Assembly (NCBI GenBank): GCA_973895155.1 | Contig: OZ316893.1 | Span: 26,226,001 to 26,290,000, forward strand | DNA from: Marsupella aquatica | Taxonomy: Eukaryota > Marchantiophyta | DNA length: 64,000 nt | Reading direction: 5' to 3' | Shown: positions 31,610 to 45,238 of the stretch, in pieces | How positions within the stretch are numbered: the stretch's first letter is position 1 | How the letters are laid out: each line of letters starts with the position of its first letter | Notes under the pieces: generated by a model | Told to the model about the DNA's origin: nothing | Seen by the model: only the letters and a program-made list of their open reading frames with translations | The model's database searches: none | Program-made: the position numbers and the translations under genes

Positions 31610-33811
31610 GGGGGCCGGGCTAATGAAAGCCAACAAACTTAGCCAAAATTAGTGGTGAGAGACGTGGAATATAGCTTATTTCTACCACAACAGAAAAAAA
31701 ACCTGTTGCAATTTACTGAAATCTTTCAAGGCAAAAAAGGGGAGAAAGGGAGCTTAAGGATTACCCCAATGGACAGTTGGCTGCCTCCAAGATTGTGGGT
31801 GGTAGCTGATTTTAATTTGTAAATTTAGTCTAACCCTCTTAAACTTGTGAAACTTGACCACCATGATCATTCAAAACTTGTTGTGTCCTTGTTACTGAAT
31901 GAAACTTGGAGAAGCTGAGTCATAGGAAAAACTCTTTCAAGATTAGTTTGATGTTTCTGACCACGAATATTTTCATCAAAAGATGAGGGAGTAATTGAAA
32001 ATATGTTGTACTGCAAGTTTTGAAGCAAGAACAATGATCTTTACAATTTCATTATGCCCAGTTACCGAACTAAACTTGGAAATGTTGGAAGCAATGGACA
32101 CAATGTTTCTAGCCGCTTCTAACCGTTCTAATCACCCCAAATTTCATCAAGAGATGATAAAGCAATTGAATATAAACGCTGCTACAGTGATCATTAAAAG
32201 TCCATTGTGCCCTTCTTACTTAACCAAACTTGGTAGTGTTGGAGTATAGGAAGGAATAGCTTCTATAGGTTCAAATCATGCAAAGTTTCATTGAGAAATG
32301 AGAGACTAGTCAAAATTTGATATTTGTGAGGCAACTTTTGAAGGAAGGACACTTTGTTCTCACTAAAGTTGTAGAATCTTCCAGCAAATTTATAAATTAG
32401 GGAAAAACAAAGTCAATGAAAGGAAAGAAAAAGAGTCCAAAGGTGACAAATACCTAACCAGAAAACGAAAAGAAAGTGTAAACCTAAAAAAGGATGAAGA
32501 AAAAGAGAAAAGTGTCAAACATTACATGAGTGCAAAGTCAAGGACCAGAGTCTACATTGGAAGATATCAGTTGTTGTTGTTGTGTAACTTAGGTTCTTTA
32601 CCCGAAAAGAACGAAACATTGGTATCTTAAATTGAGTCTCAATCCCTAATTTTGAGCTCCAAACATTGGTTTCCTTAACTTTTAAAACTAACCTAAATTA
32701 TTCCTCACTGGGACCCAAAACAACTTCCTCGAAAACATTAAAAATAATGTCATTTGGCATTTCACATGAAAGTTTGGAAATGCAGCCCAAAAAAGAAAAA
32801 CTCATACTCTAACATCCAAAAATCTTCGCTACAGACAAGCTGGGGTCATTGAAAGTCGTTTTGGAAATTAGAATTCATATCTATGGACCAAAAAGACACC
32901 ATTCGTTATCCAGAACACTGTAACCTTTTCCAAAGTCATTTTGGGAAATTGAACCCTATGCTATATTGCTACCGCAAGCATAGCAAGGTTCTCATATTCA
33001 TTTTAGTAATACTCTAAGCAATTTGATGTACACACAGATTTGTCTGTATGCATAGTCTAAGTTAGAAAACTGTGAACAGCTTCAATAAGATCTCTATCCA
33101 AACCTTTGAACTTGGATAGGATTCCAAGAGACATAAGCTTGGATGGGATTTTGAGCAGCATATTAAAGAAATGCATACTGTAGTCCAGCAATTGAATCAC
33201 TTCCTTTGTGCAGGAGGTCGAGGGTTCAAATGTGACCTCTGCCACTATGCATCCAGTCCTGGGTGCGCGACGGTGACATTAGCAGGGACAGGGCACAAGA
33301 GTGCTTGCGAGGGTCACCAGGGTGAGGGTGATCAACTGCAAAAGCACCCTATTGCATGAACTGAACACTTCACTCTGGGGAAACTTTATATCTCATTAGA
33401 GACTTATTCTTGAGTAAAGTTTTTCTTTCAAGGCAAAACCACCAACAACCTTCATTTTTGTATGGCTGAATAGAATTAGAGATGTCGTCAAAATGGTGGC
33501 ATAACAGCAGTGTAAGGAAGATCACCATGCAATAAACATTTAAAAAAAAAGCTGTAAGAGAGGTGTGAGAGGCAAGAGGACAAGAGTTGAGCGTCCAAGC
33601 AAAAACTTTCCCTTCAAGGGCCCCTCAAAATGGATATGAAATTGGTGGGGCCTCTTTTACAAGACTTGTGAGATCTAGAGGAAGCTTTGGTCATAAATAG
33701 ATGATGCATACCAATGCACAGTTCCAGGTGTGCCCCAGGCCACTGTTCGAGGCAGCTTTGGTCATTATTTAGATTATGAAATACCAGTGCCCAGTTCGAG
33801 GTGTGCCCCAG

Positions 33812-34157
33812 AGTCAGTTCTGCCCCAGAGACACTCTCTAGAGGCTTCACTCTAAAGAGTCTTCTAGTCTTTGACCTGCCTTTGACCTGCCTGACACTGT
33901 CTAGAGGTTTCACTCTAAATGCCCCATAGTCGAGTCAGTTCTGCCCCAGAGACACTGTCTAGAGGCTTCACTCTAAAGAGTCTTCTAGTCTTTGACCTGC
34001 CTGACACTGTCTAGAGGCTTCACTCTAAGTGCCCCAGAGTCAGTTCTGCCCCAAAGACGCTGTCTAGAGGCTTCACTCTAAAGAGTCTTCTAGTCTTTGA
34101 CCTGCCTGACACTGTCTAGAGGCTTCAATCTAAAGAGTCTTCTAGTCCTTGACATGC
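33812..34157. repeat. Tandem repeat, three diverged units of about 105-120 bp
   Basis: Each unit starts AGTCAGTTCTGCCCCA, contains CTAGAGGCTTCACTCTAA and TCTTCTAGTCTTTGACCTGCC, and carries the CTAGAGG block a second time. A related TCTAGAGGCTTCACT occurs at about 44480 and a weaker one near 43450. Confidence 0.8.
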
Positions 34158-34165
34158 CTTATTGG

Positions 34166-34357
34166 ATAGATTTTGTAACCCCCGCCCCAAATCTAGCTGG
34201 ACTAGTGGCACCTATTTAGATGAGGGCTTAAGTCAAATCTGACCATTTAGTCTTGAATCTATTCAATAGATTGTGTAGCCCCTGCCCCAAATCTAGCTGG
34301 ACTAGAGGCACTATTTAGATGAGGGCTTAAGTCAGACCTGACTATTCAGCTTTAAAT
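34166..34357. repeat. Two-copy tandem repeat, period exactly 100 bp
   Basis: ATAGATTTTGTAACCCC at 34166 and ATAGATTGTGTAGCCCC at 34266 start two copies that share CCCCAAATCTAGCTGGACTA and ATGAGGGCTTAAGTCA. Confidence 0.85.
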
Positions 34358-35189
34358 CTAGTCCCTCAGTGGAGTTGCTCTTACCAATACTTCCTTATAG
34401 AGCTCCGAGAAGGCTAAGGCCAGTGACATTTCAATGCATGCACTTTCTTTTGTGGATGCCGGGGTCCAACTGTCTGTGGAATCCAAGGTTATGGTGTTTG
34501 TTTTACCATCAACACCCATCATCTTGTGTGAATCAGAAGAGCTACAAGGGATAGGAGAATAGGTGTGATAATCAAATAAAAATTAAACAGAGATAGCATT
34601 TTCCGTTTAGGACCTTCAGGTGGACGAACCACAGTTGGGCAACCACAACTAATGCCTCATTTAAATACCTAAATTAATTCGATTTACAAGCTTTTCCTCT
34701 CTAGGCTATCAGCATTGCCACTCGGTAAAAAAGAGCATGATTTCAGTGCGAGAGCTTAATCAAACCTTCTTTATTGTTACCCTCACACCTGAAGCTCACA
34801 ATTGCAGCGGTATCGAATTCCAAAGCCAGTTCAAGTTGAGGCATCTCTTGGGACAAAGAAACTACTTTAAACGCGCAGAAATTTTACAGACAGTACACCA
34901 GCTTTGGTCATCTACAAGACGACTGCAACCCTGGAGTTTTGACACCGGTAGTGGCCCCCTGTGATAACGCCAATACAGGCCACCTCGTACTACTTGCATC
35001 GTAAGGCTAGCAAAATTGTAGCTCAATCTCTGAACAGTGATTGGCAAATAATAATAATCTAGTGACTCTTTGACTTTTAAAGAATTGATCAAACTTGGCA
35101 CCCCACTTTTTTATGGGAGCACAAGTGCTGTAACAATATCGAGAGAGCGAGAGCGTATCCTACAGAACCCAATTAATTTGAGTTGTAAC

Positions 35190-38100
35190 TCAAAATCCGT
35201 CAGTTGTGAGTAGGCGAATGAGGGCAGAAACAACTGGACTGGATGAAATATCTAAAGCAGGTCTTTCAATCTTTTCAAACAATAAAGAATCTACCTTTGA
35301 ACGCAGCTCTTTGATGAGCACAGCAATTCGAGCTGGGGCTTCAAACTCCAACCAGTCATCAACTGATATTGCTTGCTTCTCATGCTTGACTTGCACCTTG
35401 CCCCCAAATAGAAGCAACCCATACGCCGGAACCATGGTACTATCCTTGAGAAAAACTTTGGATGTTTTAGTCTTTTCACTGAAAACCAGCCACGGACTTT
35501 CAAACTTCCCAACGGAGAAATTCACACTAGCAGGATGCAAAAAGACTCGGCCATCGGCCTTGGTAAAGAAACGAAGCTCACGAGCTGCAGCTACTTTGGC
35601 AACAGTTCCACCTTCCGTCTGTACATACGTCTTTTCCGGATGAATCACCCGGACTATGTTTGGATAGAATCCTGCACAAATTACTGCCTTCACAACTCGA
35701 ATGCTGTTTGCATTTGCATCCAGTTCAGTTCCACTTGAAGTTTGATCCATCCTTTTGCTTCCACCGCCGGGCAAGAAGCCAATATCAGCAAGAATCTTGA
35801 AAAAGTCTTGTCGGCTCCCTTCAATTCCCACCAAAGTCTCCCTAGACAAGAAATTTGTCGTGCAGTAATTGCTTTCTGCGTTTCTGCCTTCTTGCCTTGC
35901 ACTCAACCACCCATTGTAAGCACTAACAATTGTCAAATGGTCGCTCTTGCTAGTACCAGCGAACCGAAGCCGTGCAGCACTTGCCTCCTCTCGCTTCTCC
36001 ATTGGGGAGAGGAAGGGTGTGCGCCCACTCAATGCTGCGGCAATGGTGACCACTGGATCTAGACACTTGAGCATGCACCCAAAGAGTAGCATTTTCCCCA
36101 CACGCGCATCCACTGGCATCCGCGCCAGATGATGGCCCAAGGGAGTGAGTCTCTCAGCAGCATCCAACGCATTTAGATCTTGAAGATTCTTGAGAGACGT
36201 TCGTATTGCACCCAACTCCGGAGGAGTGATTATCTTTGATGCAGCAACCTCAACCTTTTCTGCAAGAAATGATTTCACCTGGAAGAGCAATACCACCAAA
36301 TCTGTTGTTAATATTCATCACTGGAGTCATCACATTCATGTTACGTTGGTGCTAGCACATCTCATGTTAAAGAAAGACTAACAAACTTTCAGTGAGTGAT
36401 TTTGAGGATAAACAAACAACTGAATATCGACAAGTTTACATCGATAAACCGACATATTCAGAATTATCGGAATTCTACCTTCAAGCATAAGCCATCTAGT
36501 GATACCCTTAGTATTTCTGGGAGCTGTTGATCTTCCAATGTCTGGAACTGCTGCCGGCTGAAGAGCCGAATGCAATATCCGGATTGAACACGACCTGCAC
36601 GACCACGTCGTTGCTTTGCACTAGCTTTGGAAACCCAAGTTTCTTCCAGGCAGGAAATTCCACGACTATGGTCATATCTCATTTCCTTGTGCCGCCCAGT
36701 GTCGATAACATACCTGCAATAAACACAAAAGAAAGCAATCCAACTCAATATTAGTCTTTGTCAGCTTAAGGTACGTTCCAGCAGAAAACTTGTGTCATGC
36801 TCATACTTGTGAAGACAAAAAAGTAAAAAAACAGAAAAAATCTTACACAACATCATCAATGGTAACGCTTGTCTCTGCAATATTTGTCGCCAACACAATT
36901 TTTCTCGTGCCTGGCGAAGGCCTTGAGAACACCTTCCTTTGTTCATCACTAGTCAAGGACCCGTGAAGAGCCAAAACCCAGATACTTCCAGAATGACTTC
37001 CCGCAATCTGAGAAGACGAATTCAGCTGTTTCTGCAATCTACGGATCTCTGCAACTCCAGGTAAGAATACCAAAATTGCACCTGTTTGTCTCCTTTCTCC
37101 AGCTTGGTACCCTCTGTGCCCTTCAGAATCTCGTGCTACAGGATCAGACGTGTTCGAAAGAAACGCCTCTTCTAAGATAGCACAAATGAGAAGTTCTATA
37201 ATATCATAATTGATCAACGTCTGATCCACGATAGTTAAAGACTGAATCGTGGCTTCGCTGTATACACCCATTGCCAATGTGTCTTCTTTCCCTTTGTCTT
37301 CTGCCAGAGATTCCCAATTATCCATATCCTCATGGACAGAAGTAGCGCTTTCTGAAGGAGATGACAGATTTGGCAAGTCTGATGAGCTAACCTTCTTCCT
37401 CATGGCATACCGAGAATTGCGCCCCACTTTGTATCCTGTGAGATCGAGTGCATCCTCTAAATAATATTCTTGTACTGGAAAGGTAAAGCCTGGAATACTC
37501 ACGACACACGGATCAAGGTTGACCTCCTGTCTGAAGTAACGAAGGAAAACAGTGGTATCGACTGTTGCGGACATCAAAATCAAGCGAAGCCCACTACTGG
37601 TTCTGTACAACAACAACAACAATCCTAGTCAGCTAAAGACTTTTGAAGGTCATATTAATTACGATAGAGTTGTTAGATGCTAGCTCCTTACATCAAGTCA
37701 CAGCATTTAGACTAGTATATAAGACCCGAACAGGAAAACCAGGATGAAGGAGCTGACACAGAAGCAAGCTTTTAAACACAGGTGGCACAATTAGACAACC
37801 AGGAACAATCCCGTCAATGCTAACCTCTTAAGAAGTTCCCGGAGAAGGAGCAATAGAAGGTCACTGTCCAGTGACCTCTCATGCACTTCATCTACTATGA
37901 CATGAGTAACTCCTTCAAGATCAGGGTCAGATAACAGCCGTCGCAGTAAAATACCAGTGGTGCAAAACAACAGCCTTGTGCGTTGGGATCGAATACTCTC
38001 CAAACGAACTGTGTAGCCAACCTGAATACACCAATCCACTGGACATCAATCATGAAGAATTTTTTTATACAAAGATTCAACACAACTGAACCTAGATGAT

Positions 38101-41100
38101 CATCTCCACGGAATGTTTTCGAGTCAGTTACACATTAGATCAATGACAAACAATGAGGATCGTGCAGACTCACAGTTTCACCAACTGCTTGACCACGTTC
38201 CTTGGAAACTCGATCAGCAAGGCCAATTGCAGACAACCGTCTTGGCTGGGTGCAAATAATGTTGCAAAGAGCCCCCTTGTCCTTCTCAATGTAGTCTTCA
38301 AGCACATATTGTGGCACCTATAGCAGAAGTCGAATTCACACCAACCAATTGACATTTTGTATCATTTCAAAAAAACAGCATATTAAGTCTCTTATATTCT
38401 TAGTTGCCATTAACGCTTTTTATGCAGAAGGACAGAACTGCGGTACCCAAGATCATATGTCAAGTACCTGAGTGCTCTTGCCACATCCTGTCTGCCCCGC
38501 AATGATTATAACCTGGTGAGAATTAACGATAGATAAGACAGAATCTTTTTGTTGAAAAGCAGGCAGCTTGGACCTTACAGCCCACATATCTCCGTGCCTT
38601 CCTGACTTCCGCAGTTGCTCCCATTCCATCTTCAGTTTCGCACTTTCTTTACTTTCATCAACTCCAACACTGGTCCGCTTGGTTTTACTAGAATCGTGCA
38701 AACGTTGCTGGATGCCACCAACCCCCACCTCCTGCTGGTCTTCTGACAGAAGTGGAGTGCTAGAAGACAGCTTTCTTAAAGCAGGCGGTATATATGCTTT
38801 AGCCAAGGGCAGGTTATCCCCGTTGCTAGTGGATTTACTCAATAACATCAAGCTAGGAAGGTTAAGACTGTCATCTATTCTTTTAATTTCCTCGTCAGAA
38901 AGTTTTGCAGCCATAACAAATGCAGGGCTGATTTCAGAGTCGTCTCTGCGCTCCATAGCAGGTCCTACATACTTGCGAGTGAGATCTTGGGCTAACTCCG
39001 TGGCAAGCTGGACAAGGTCGTAAATCACGGGTCTGCCCACCGAGGCTGCAGCTTCACCAACCACTCGCTTTGTCAGGTCTGATATATCTTCTGGATGCAG
39101 TTCCTTGCTTCGAAAGGCTATTACTGGTACCTCCAAAGGATATCTAGATCCAGCAGGAATTCTCACCTGCAAACGAGAGGGCCAAGTCCAGGATAAATTC
39201 CCATTAGCTGCATAAATAATGAACTACTAAAGACCAAATTTAATACCTTTGAAAGTGAGTGGGCAAGGACGAAATAAAGTATTCCTAGTGTTATACTGTG
39301 GATCTTAGGAATTAATATTTCAGACTTTGCGGGAAGTTCATTAATCACTACTGATAGCAGTTCACGTCAAAGCAAAATTTGGGTGCTTCACGAGTGTCAC
39401 AAGCACAGCATACCTCCATAGACAGAGTGGCAGCAGTATCCTCTCGGACAGGTATTTCAAAAACGCAGAGTGATTCTGAAACCGAAGCGACCTCTTCTCC
39501 ATAAATTGATTCCAGTGCAAGTTGCTCATCTTCCCTAATGTCATATAGTTCAGCAGTATCCCTAGTCATGCCCTCCTCAGTGCCTAGATCTGTACGCAGA
39601 CCTTCAAATGCAGCATCAAATAGAATGCACAAAGCCAAGTCTTCATCTCCACTTGCCGCTGACAACGCAGCCACACAATCAGCCAAGGCATAGCCATACT
39701 CTTGGAGGATAGATAGACTGTCTTGATCTAAACTTGCAGGTACAGTATATTCGGCTTTCTTCCCACGGACCAGGACCTGAACTGAAGCTTTTGAAGCATC
39801 AGGAGCAAACTTAGTGGGCAACTCTTGTTCGGGAACATTGAGAATCAACCAGTCAAGGGCACTGGACAGATCATGTCTCTCAACAAGTGCTGAGTTCACA
39901 TGATGTACTTTGAATCCCAAGCTTAGCAACTTCCGCCGCACGGCCTGCAACTCAGTGGCTTTCCTGCGTTCTTTTGCTGATTCCTTCATTTCGCTAGCTT
40001 GTTGGTCCGACGATTCGAGTTGTTCCCAGGTGTATTCACCTTGGATCTTGCTATCGTTTAAGCTAGGATTCAGCTTATCTAATTTCGTAATTTCAACTGG
40101 CTCTCCCCTACTTTGTTGACTATTCCCATTTTGACTCACACCAAGCAGTCTGTCGCTGCTGCTTGTGTCATCAACGTTGTCTTGCCCTCGAAGAAGGTCT
40201 TCCACAAGTCTCCTGTTGTTTTCACTCATGAAAACAGAGTGTAGCTCCCGAGGTAACGGAGCTGATTTTGGTTTTGGCTGTGGTGGGTTCGCTTTCAGAT
40301 AAGCTTTACGCTTTTCTGCAGCCACGTCCAAGTCATGCCATTGCTGTTTGTACTCGTCTGCAAGAATCCGGTCAAGCCTGCAACATCGGATTTTTCACCG
40401 CATCTCAGGAAGACTCTGGTGGAACGGTACAAGATACAAAGAAGAAGATCAACTCCCAATGGAAATCAAGCATTGAACTAACGGACAAAGCAACACCATG
40501 CTCCAGGTTTGATACACTTAAGGCTGGAGTAGAAAGTTTCTTAGGACGCAATACAACAAGTCATGTGAACCCCGCTTAGGTATACATGATATCATCGATA
40601 ATGTCAGTGCTAATAGGCTACAACAACCCGGAGCATTTGATTCAACACAGCTAAAGATATTTTTCAAATTCTGTAGAAGCGTTGATTTTCACATACAGGT
40701 ATAGTCAGATTACCAAGCTGGTGTTTGGATATGGCAACCAAGGTTTCCTTGTCGATCAATTGAAAGGCGGATCTAAACGGAAAATTGTTTCCACGTTATC
40801 CGACGTTTGGCAAGAATGTTACCTCCGGTTGCCCAAGACATGGTGCAAGCCAATAACAGCAGCCCGATGCTGTGCTTCCTGAGATGAACGAGTTGGAGTA
40901 CCCCTATACCACAGGATGACGTCAGCTTCACTCTTCTTTGCATCTGGCAATATAACACGACAGTAGAATCCTCCATCCTCCTCCACCTGCAAAATGCGGG
41001 ATACCCACATCAATGGCCAGAATTTTTAAAGGACTATATTCAATCCTCCACTCCACTCCAAGCTCCTCCATTTCACAGCGAAATTTCAGCCAACTAAAAC

Positions 41101-42866
41101 TCAAGCAAGGTTACCAACTAGATATAAGCAAAACTGGTCCTCAAATCACTCGGATTTACATTGAAATCAATGTCAAACGAAACCCAAAACATACTCTTTA
41201 AACGTAAAAAAGACGGAACAGTGATCCCCCCCAACTTTTTTCACTTACAGCAAAATTGCTGACAAACCAAAAGTCTATTAAGGTTTCTAAACGTAGAAGT
41301 AACCAAAACTGAACACTCAAACTGTAGCTCAGAACGGACATCTACGGAAGACATCAGAAACAGGTCTCTTACAAAACACTCCTATAATTACATGTCAGTC
41401 ATATTCAAAGGCCACTTGGTCCGTGATGGACTTATTTCATTACATAAACTAACAGCGTGGCAACTGCATGGCAAGAGAACAGAGATGCAGCAATCGAGGG
41501 CTGAACAGATGAAAGTAGTATTACTGTGAAACGAGCTGGAAATAACTGACATGTTTGAATTTTGGAACGGGTCTCTTATTTTTTTGACACCATTCATGGA
41601 GTAAAGTTTTCGGAGTCTTGATTGGATAAGATGATGATGACTGCTGCTGCTGCTGAGGTTGCCCTTGGTCAACACCATCTGCTTGCAACAAATTGCCATC
41701 TTCATTTGCATCCTGTCCATCCGAACTCTCGTCGGCATGCTTGTTTTTTAGATGCTCTTTCAGGCGCCCATCTTGCTTGAAAATCCTATCGCAGAACGGG
41801 CACGGCAAAGGCTGCGATGAAAATAACCACCACATCAGATGCAAATTCTTAATCAGGCCGCCACCATTGTCCACTTCTGGATTGTCCAGAGGGATTCTAC
41901 CTTCACCGAGATAAGGAAAACTACAACGATTCCCCGAAACAGGACACTGCTTCATGTATACCTATTAAACACAGACTCTTGTCCGAATGCAAAGATTCAT
42001 AAAAAACCGTGAGAGTGCACTGAGTGCACATGAAAGACGTTTCCCAACAAGACTTTCGGAGTCAACAACGACGTGAGATTGCCAAACCCCATAGAGAAGG
42101 GCCAAAACCCCAATTCGCCTTCACTGAGCCGGTAATGAAAGAATTTTCCACACAAACTCTCTTCGAATCCAACAGGTCAGCCACAACGACAGAGAAAAAG
42201 AAAAAGAACAGAATCACCCCAAATCACCTTCATAATTTCATCCCCAACACAGAAAGACCTTTCCATCAACATCTATCTCAACAGACTATTCATTGATTCG
42301 AGCAACAACGTCAATAACGAATGAATGAATTTTTTTGAAGGTCAAGCCTTTCGTGGCAGTAAGCACCCAGTGGCATTCTGCATGCTATCCATCCCCTTGC
42401 TTGAATTTGGGTACCTCAATGTTTATTTTTGACAAGCAGCTGTTTATTTCTCCAAGGGTAGGGAGACAGTACGAGCATAATCTCGAGACCCATCAGCAAG
42501 TGATTAGAACCAAAAGGGGCCGGATAACCTCTGAGGAACAATCAACCTCTGCTGGTCGAAAGATGGGCCCAAAAGATTCAAATTAAAGAGCGAGCGAGAT
42601 TGATGAACCTCTAGAGAGGAGAAGGCCCCAAAACCCAATGCAAAGGAAATGAGAAGATCGAACGACAGAGTGGTACGGATAGAGAGGAGGAGCGTTGAAT
42701 CGTAACGAAGAATCTCAACATTAATCTAACCAGTACAGCTTACCGCTCCAGAATTCTTGGCAGCGGTGGGTGCAGCCTTTCCTCCACAGCCGGCAGCACC
42801 GGTCTTGTAAACGTGGCGAGGGGGCTTGGGCTTGTTGGTGCCGCCACCGCTAGTGCTGCTCGCCAT
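35190..42866 (-). CDS. DExH-box RNA helicase, DHX57/DHX29-like, ten exons, 1543 aa
   Basis: Exons (minus): 42866-42744, 41811-41551, 40986-40823, 40377-39414, 39166-38468, 38317-38174, 38021-37825, 37602-36847, 36713-36479, 36278-35190. All introns are GT/AG and the coding sum is 4632 bases. Domain order: a Gly-rich basic N-terminus; a C2H2 finger (residues 45-66, Cys-x2-Cys-x12-His-x4-His); a double-stranded-RNA-binding-like region (about 106-182); a UBA-like region (about 325-366); an RWD domain (about 462-575); the helicase core. Motif I is Gly-Gln-Thr-Gly-Cys-Gly-Lys-Ser (728-735), motif II Asp-Glu-Val-His (829-832), motif III Ser-Ala-Thr, motif VI Gln-Arg-Arg-Gly-Arg-Ala-Gly-Arg. HA2 and a C-terminal OB-fold follow. 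UBA plus RWD before a DEAH-type core is typical of DHX57-like proteins; relatives unwind structured RNA and assist translation. All catalytic motifs are intact. The gene symbol is left open because several plant DExH paralogues are similar. Confidence 0.92.
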
Positions 42867-43254
42867 CGATCGACGATCTCCAGCAAGTAACTGGATACAA
42901 ACAGCAGCTATTATTGTGCTCAAGAGGTAGCTTCGCTTGCTCTGCTTCACTTCACTTCACTTCACTTCACTTCACTTCACTTTACTTACTTCACTTCCCT
43001 TCGCTTCGCACGCCCGTCGCCAATTTTTCCAGGAGGTCAAGGTTGTCTCTCTGCGGCTCTGCCTCTCCACAGACTGAATAAAATCGAATCCATAGATTGA
43101 TTGACTAATTGTGATTGATTGAGGCAGAGGAGGATTTCAAACCCTCCTCGGTTCCTTCTCATGAAAGGCAGGTCTGTGGTACATCATCAGTCTCCCTTCT
43201 ACCTTAGTTGGTTCTTGGCTTAGGACTTTGTTATCTCTACCTTACCCTACCTTT

Positions 43255-43299
<45 letters not shown>

Positions 43300-43310
43300 G
43301 GCTCTCTCTG
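42867..43310 (-). promoter_or_regulatory. Helicase upstream region with CTTCA and TC microsatellites
   Basis: A (CTTCA)n run at about 42945-42992 and a (TC)n run at about 43256-43298 lie just upstream of the helicase start; on the gene's own strand they read TGAAG and GA. GA-rich tracts are common near plant core promoters; the transcription start cannot be fixed. Confidence 0.5.
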
Positions 43311-43317
43311 TGTTCGG

Positions 43318-44545
43318 CTGGGTGGCCGTTCTTTGAACATAACTAGAGGTGAGTACATGGGGGCCGTTCTTTGAATATAAATAGAGATGAGTACATTCAA
43401 GCCTGGTGCACTATTTTCAGAGACTTGCTCTGCCCCCATTTTCCACTCCATGGTCTTGAGGTTTCACTCTAGATAGTAGGCCCGGAAGTGTAGCTTTGTA
43501 TGGTGATTATATAGTTAGATTTTCTGCTTTTTCATGTTGCTTGGATGCCAGACCAACCATGTACTAATTCCCCAGTTCATCCAAGCATCCAATTGAATGC
43601 ACATAAAACTTCTAATTCAAGAGTTGCATTATGGGTTTAAATGTGCCATGAGGATTTGTAGAATATGCTAAGACTTCCCTTCATAAACATGATTGTATTA
43701 AGGACAAATTAAAAGAGGGGGTTTTAGGGTGCTTAGGTGGAAGACTAATAACCTGTTTGAAGGAATGTGCAAGTCCTTGAAAGCTTCTGCCACAAGTCAG
43801 GATTTATTGATAGGCTGTTATTCTCCCCCATCAAACTCTTCCTTGTTTTTTTTATCATTTCATTTCCCCCAAAAAAACATTTGATGTCCTTCATAGTCAT
43901 CATCTGAGTTATTGCTCATGAAAAAGTTTTTTGCAGCCTTGTTTACTAATGTTTTGGCCTTTACTTGTTAAAGTTCTTATCACTATGAATAGATTGTCTA
44001 CATTATGGAAACACTATGTATGTGCATTTATAAGTTAGGGGCTATGTGCTTTCATGTTTCTTCTCTCCTTCCAAATTTCAGATCCAGTCGAGCTTAGACG
44101 ATAATCTTTGTACGATCATGGCATCAGGCAACTTTACTGTGGTATCAGATTTTAAGCTTTGCATGTGTACACCTAAAAGAGCTAAGCCGTGTTATCCCAC
44201 ACTCAAGAATTCCACAAGTAACTCAGAAGGAGCTCCACTGTGAGGGCTACCCCCACACAGTTTGATGAGCTTGATCATGGTGCATGATTTTGGGTGGGAC
44301 CAGAATGGTGTGGAGTGGGGGTACTCAAAAAGCTCTCTAATTTATTATCACTATCTTGAGTGTCTGTTCTTTGAACATAAATAGAGGTGAGGATATATTA
44401 AAACCCCTGGTCCATTTCCAGACACTCACCTTGCCCCCAATTCTTGTTTGCACTTGCACCGACATCTTCAGGTATGCTCAAAGTCACGGTCTAGAGGCTT
44501 CACTGTGGACGTAGGCCCTGAAGAGTAGCTTTCTTTTGCAAGTAT
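43318..44545. repeat. Dispersed repeat in two diverged copies (43318-43510 and 44353-44545)
   Basis: Both copies share GTTCTTTGAACATAAATAGAGG-like sequence, later a CTTGCCCCCA/CTGCCCCCA phrase, then (T)CTAGAGGCTTCACT or GAGGTTTCACTCTAG, then TAGGCCC-GAAG-TGTAGCTTT. The first phrase is itself doubled in the left copy (43328 and 43368). The ATAAATAG core resembles a TATA box; a solo-LTR or TRIM family is possible. Confidence 0.6.
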
Positions 44546-45153
44546 ATAATTAAATGCACTGAGTACACTATTGCAGAACTCTTGTACTTGACAGCTCGTG
44601 ACTATGGTTCAACAAATGACTCATAACACATCATCTAAGTGTTCCCCTCTAGACACACTTAGAGGGTGATGCGTGCCAACACTTGCTATTTCTAAGGAGT
44701 TGATGCACACAGCAATGAAGGTTGAATAGGTGCTGGAGAGTCAGGTAGAACTATGCAGAATCACAACCACTAAAAGAATCATGAAGTTGGAGTGAGAACA
44801 GTCTACCTTACCTTGTACACCCACCCTGATGGATGCCCAGGTGCAAAGCCCACACCTTGCCACCCTCTAGATTGCCACAAGTACTCATCCCATTTGCAGG
44901 GGTACCCACCTCATCCAGGCATGCTTAGAAAATTCCCCCATCTAGCCCAAACTCAACACATACAATTGGTGTGCTCCAATGCCACACGGATTCATCCCTT
45001 GAGGAGGCACACTCCTGCACCGACCACTTCCTGCCATAATTGCCAAGAAAATCCAAGTTCATGCACCTCACCTCAACTTGAAACATGCAAATACAAAATT
45101 TTATGCAACTGTGTACTTGGCGGTCAGCTTACGTGGCGCCGGGTGCTTGTGAC

Positions 45154-45238
45154 AAGCAAGTTTTCAAGTTCAATCTCGACATGCAAGTTTTCAGTTCCAA
45201 TTCCGATGAGCAAGTTTTCAAGTTCAATCCCGGCACAA
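45154..45238. repeat. Three-copy tandem repeat, about 29 bp
   Basis: GCAAGTTTTCAAGTTCAAT and variants start at about 45157, 45183 and 45211. Confidence 0.7.

Larger units (their letters stand above)
31610..35189. other. Intergenic DNA, no supported gene
   Basis: AT-rich, with only short isolated frames. It contains two families of tandem repeats at 33812-34357 and a weak pol III B-box-like sequence near 33220. The helicase 3' untranslated region should lie just below 35190. Confidence 0.5.

Noticed and set aside
33200-33250. B-box-like GGTTCAAATGTGACC
   Set aside because: No matching A box at the right distance.
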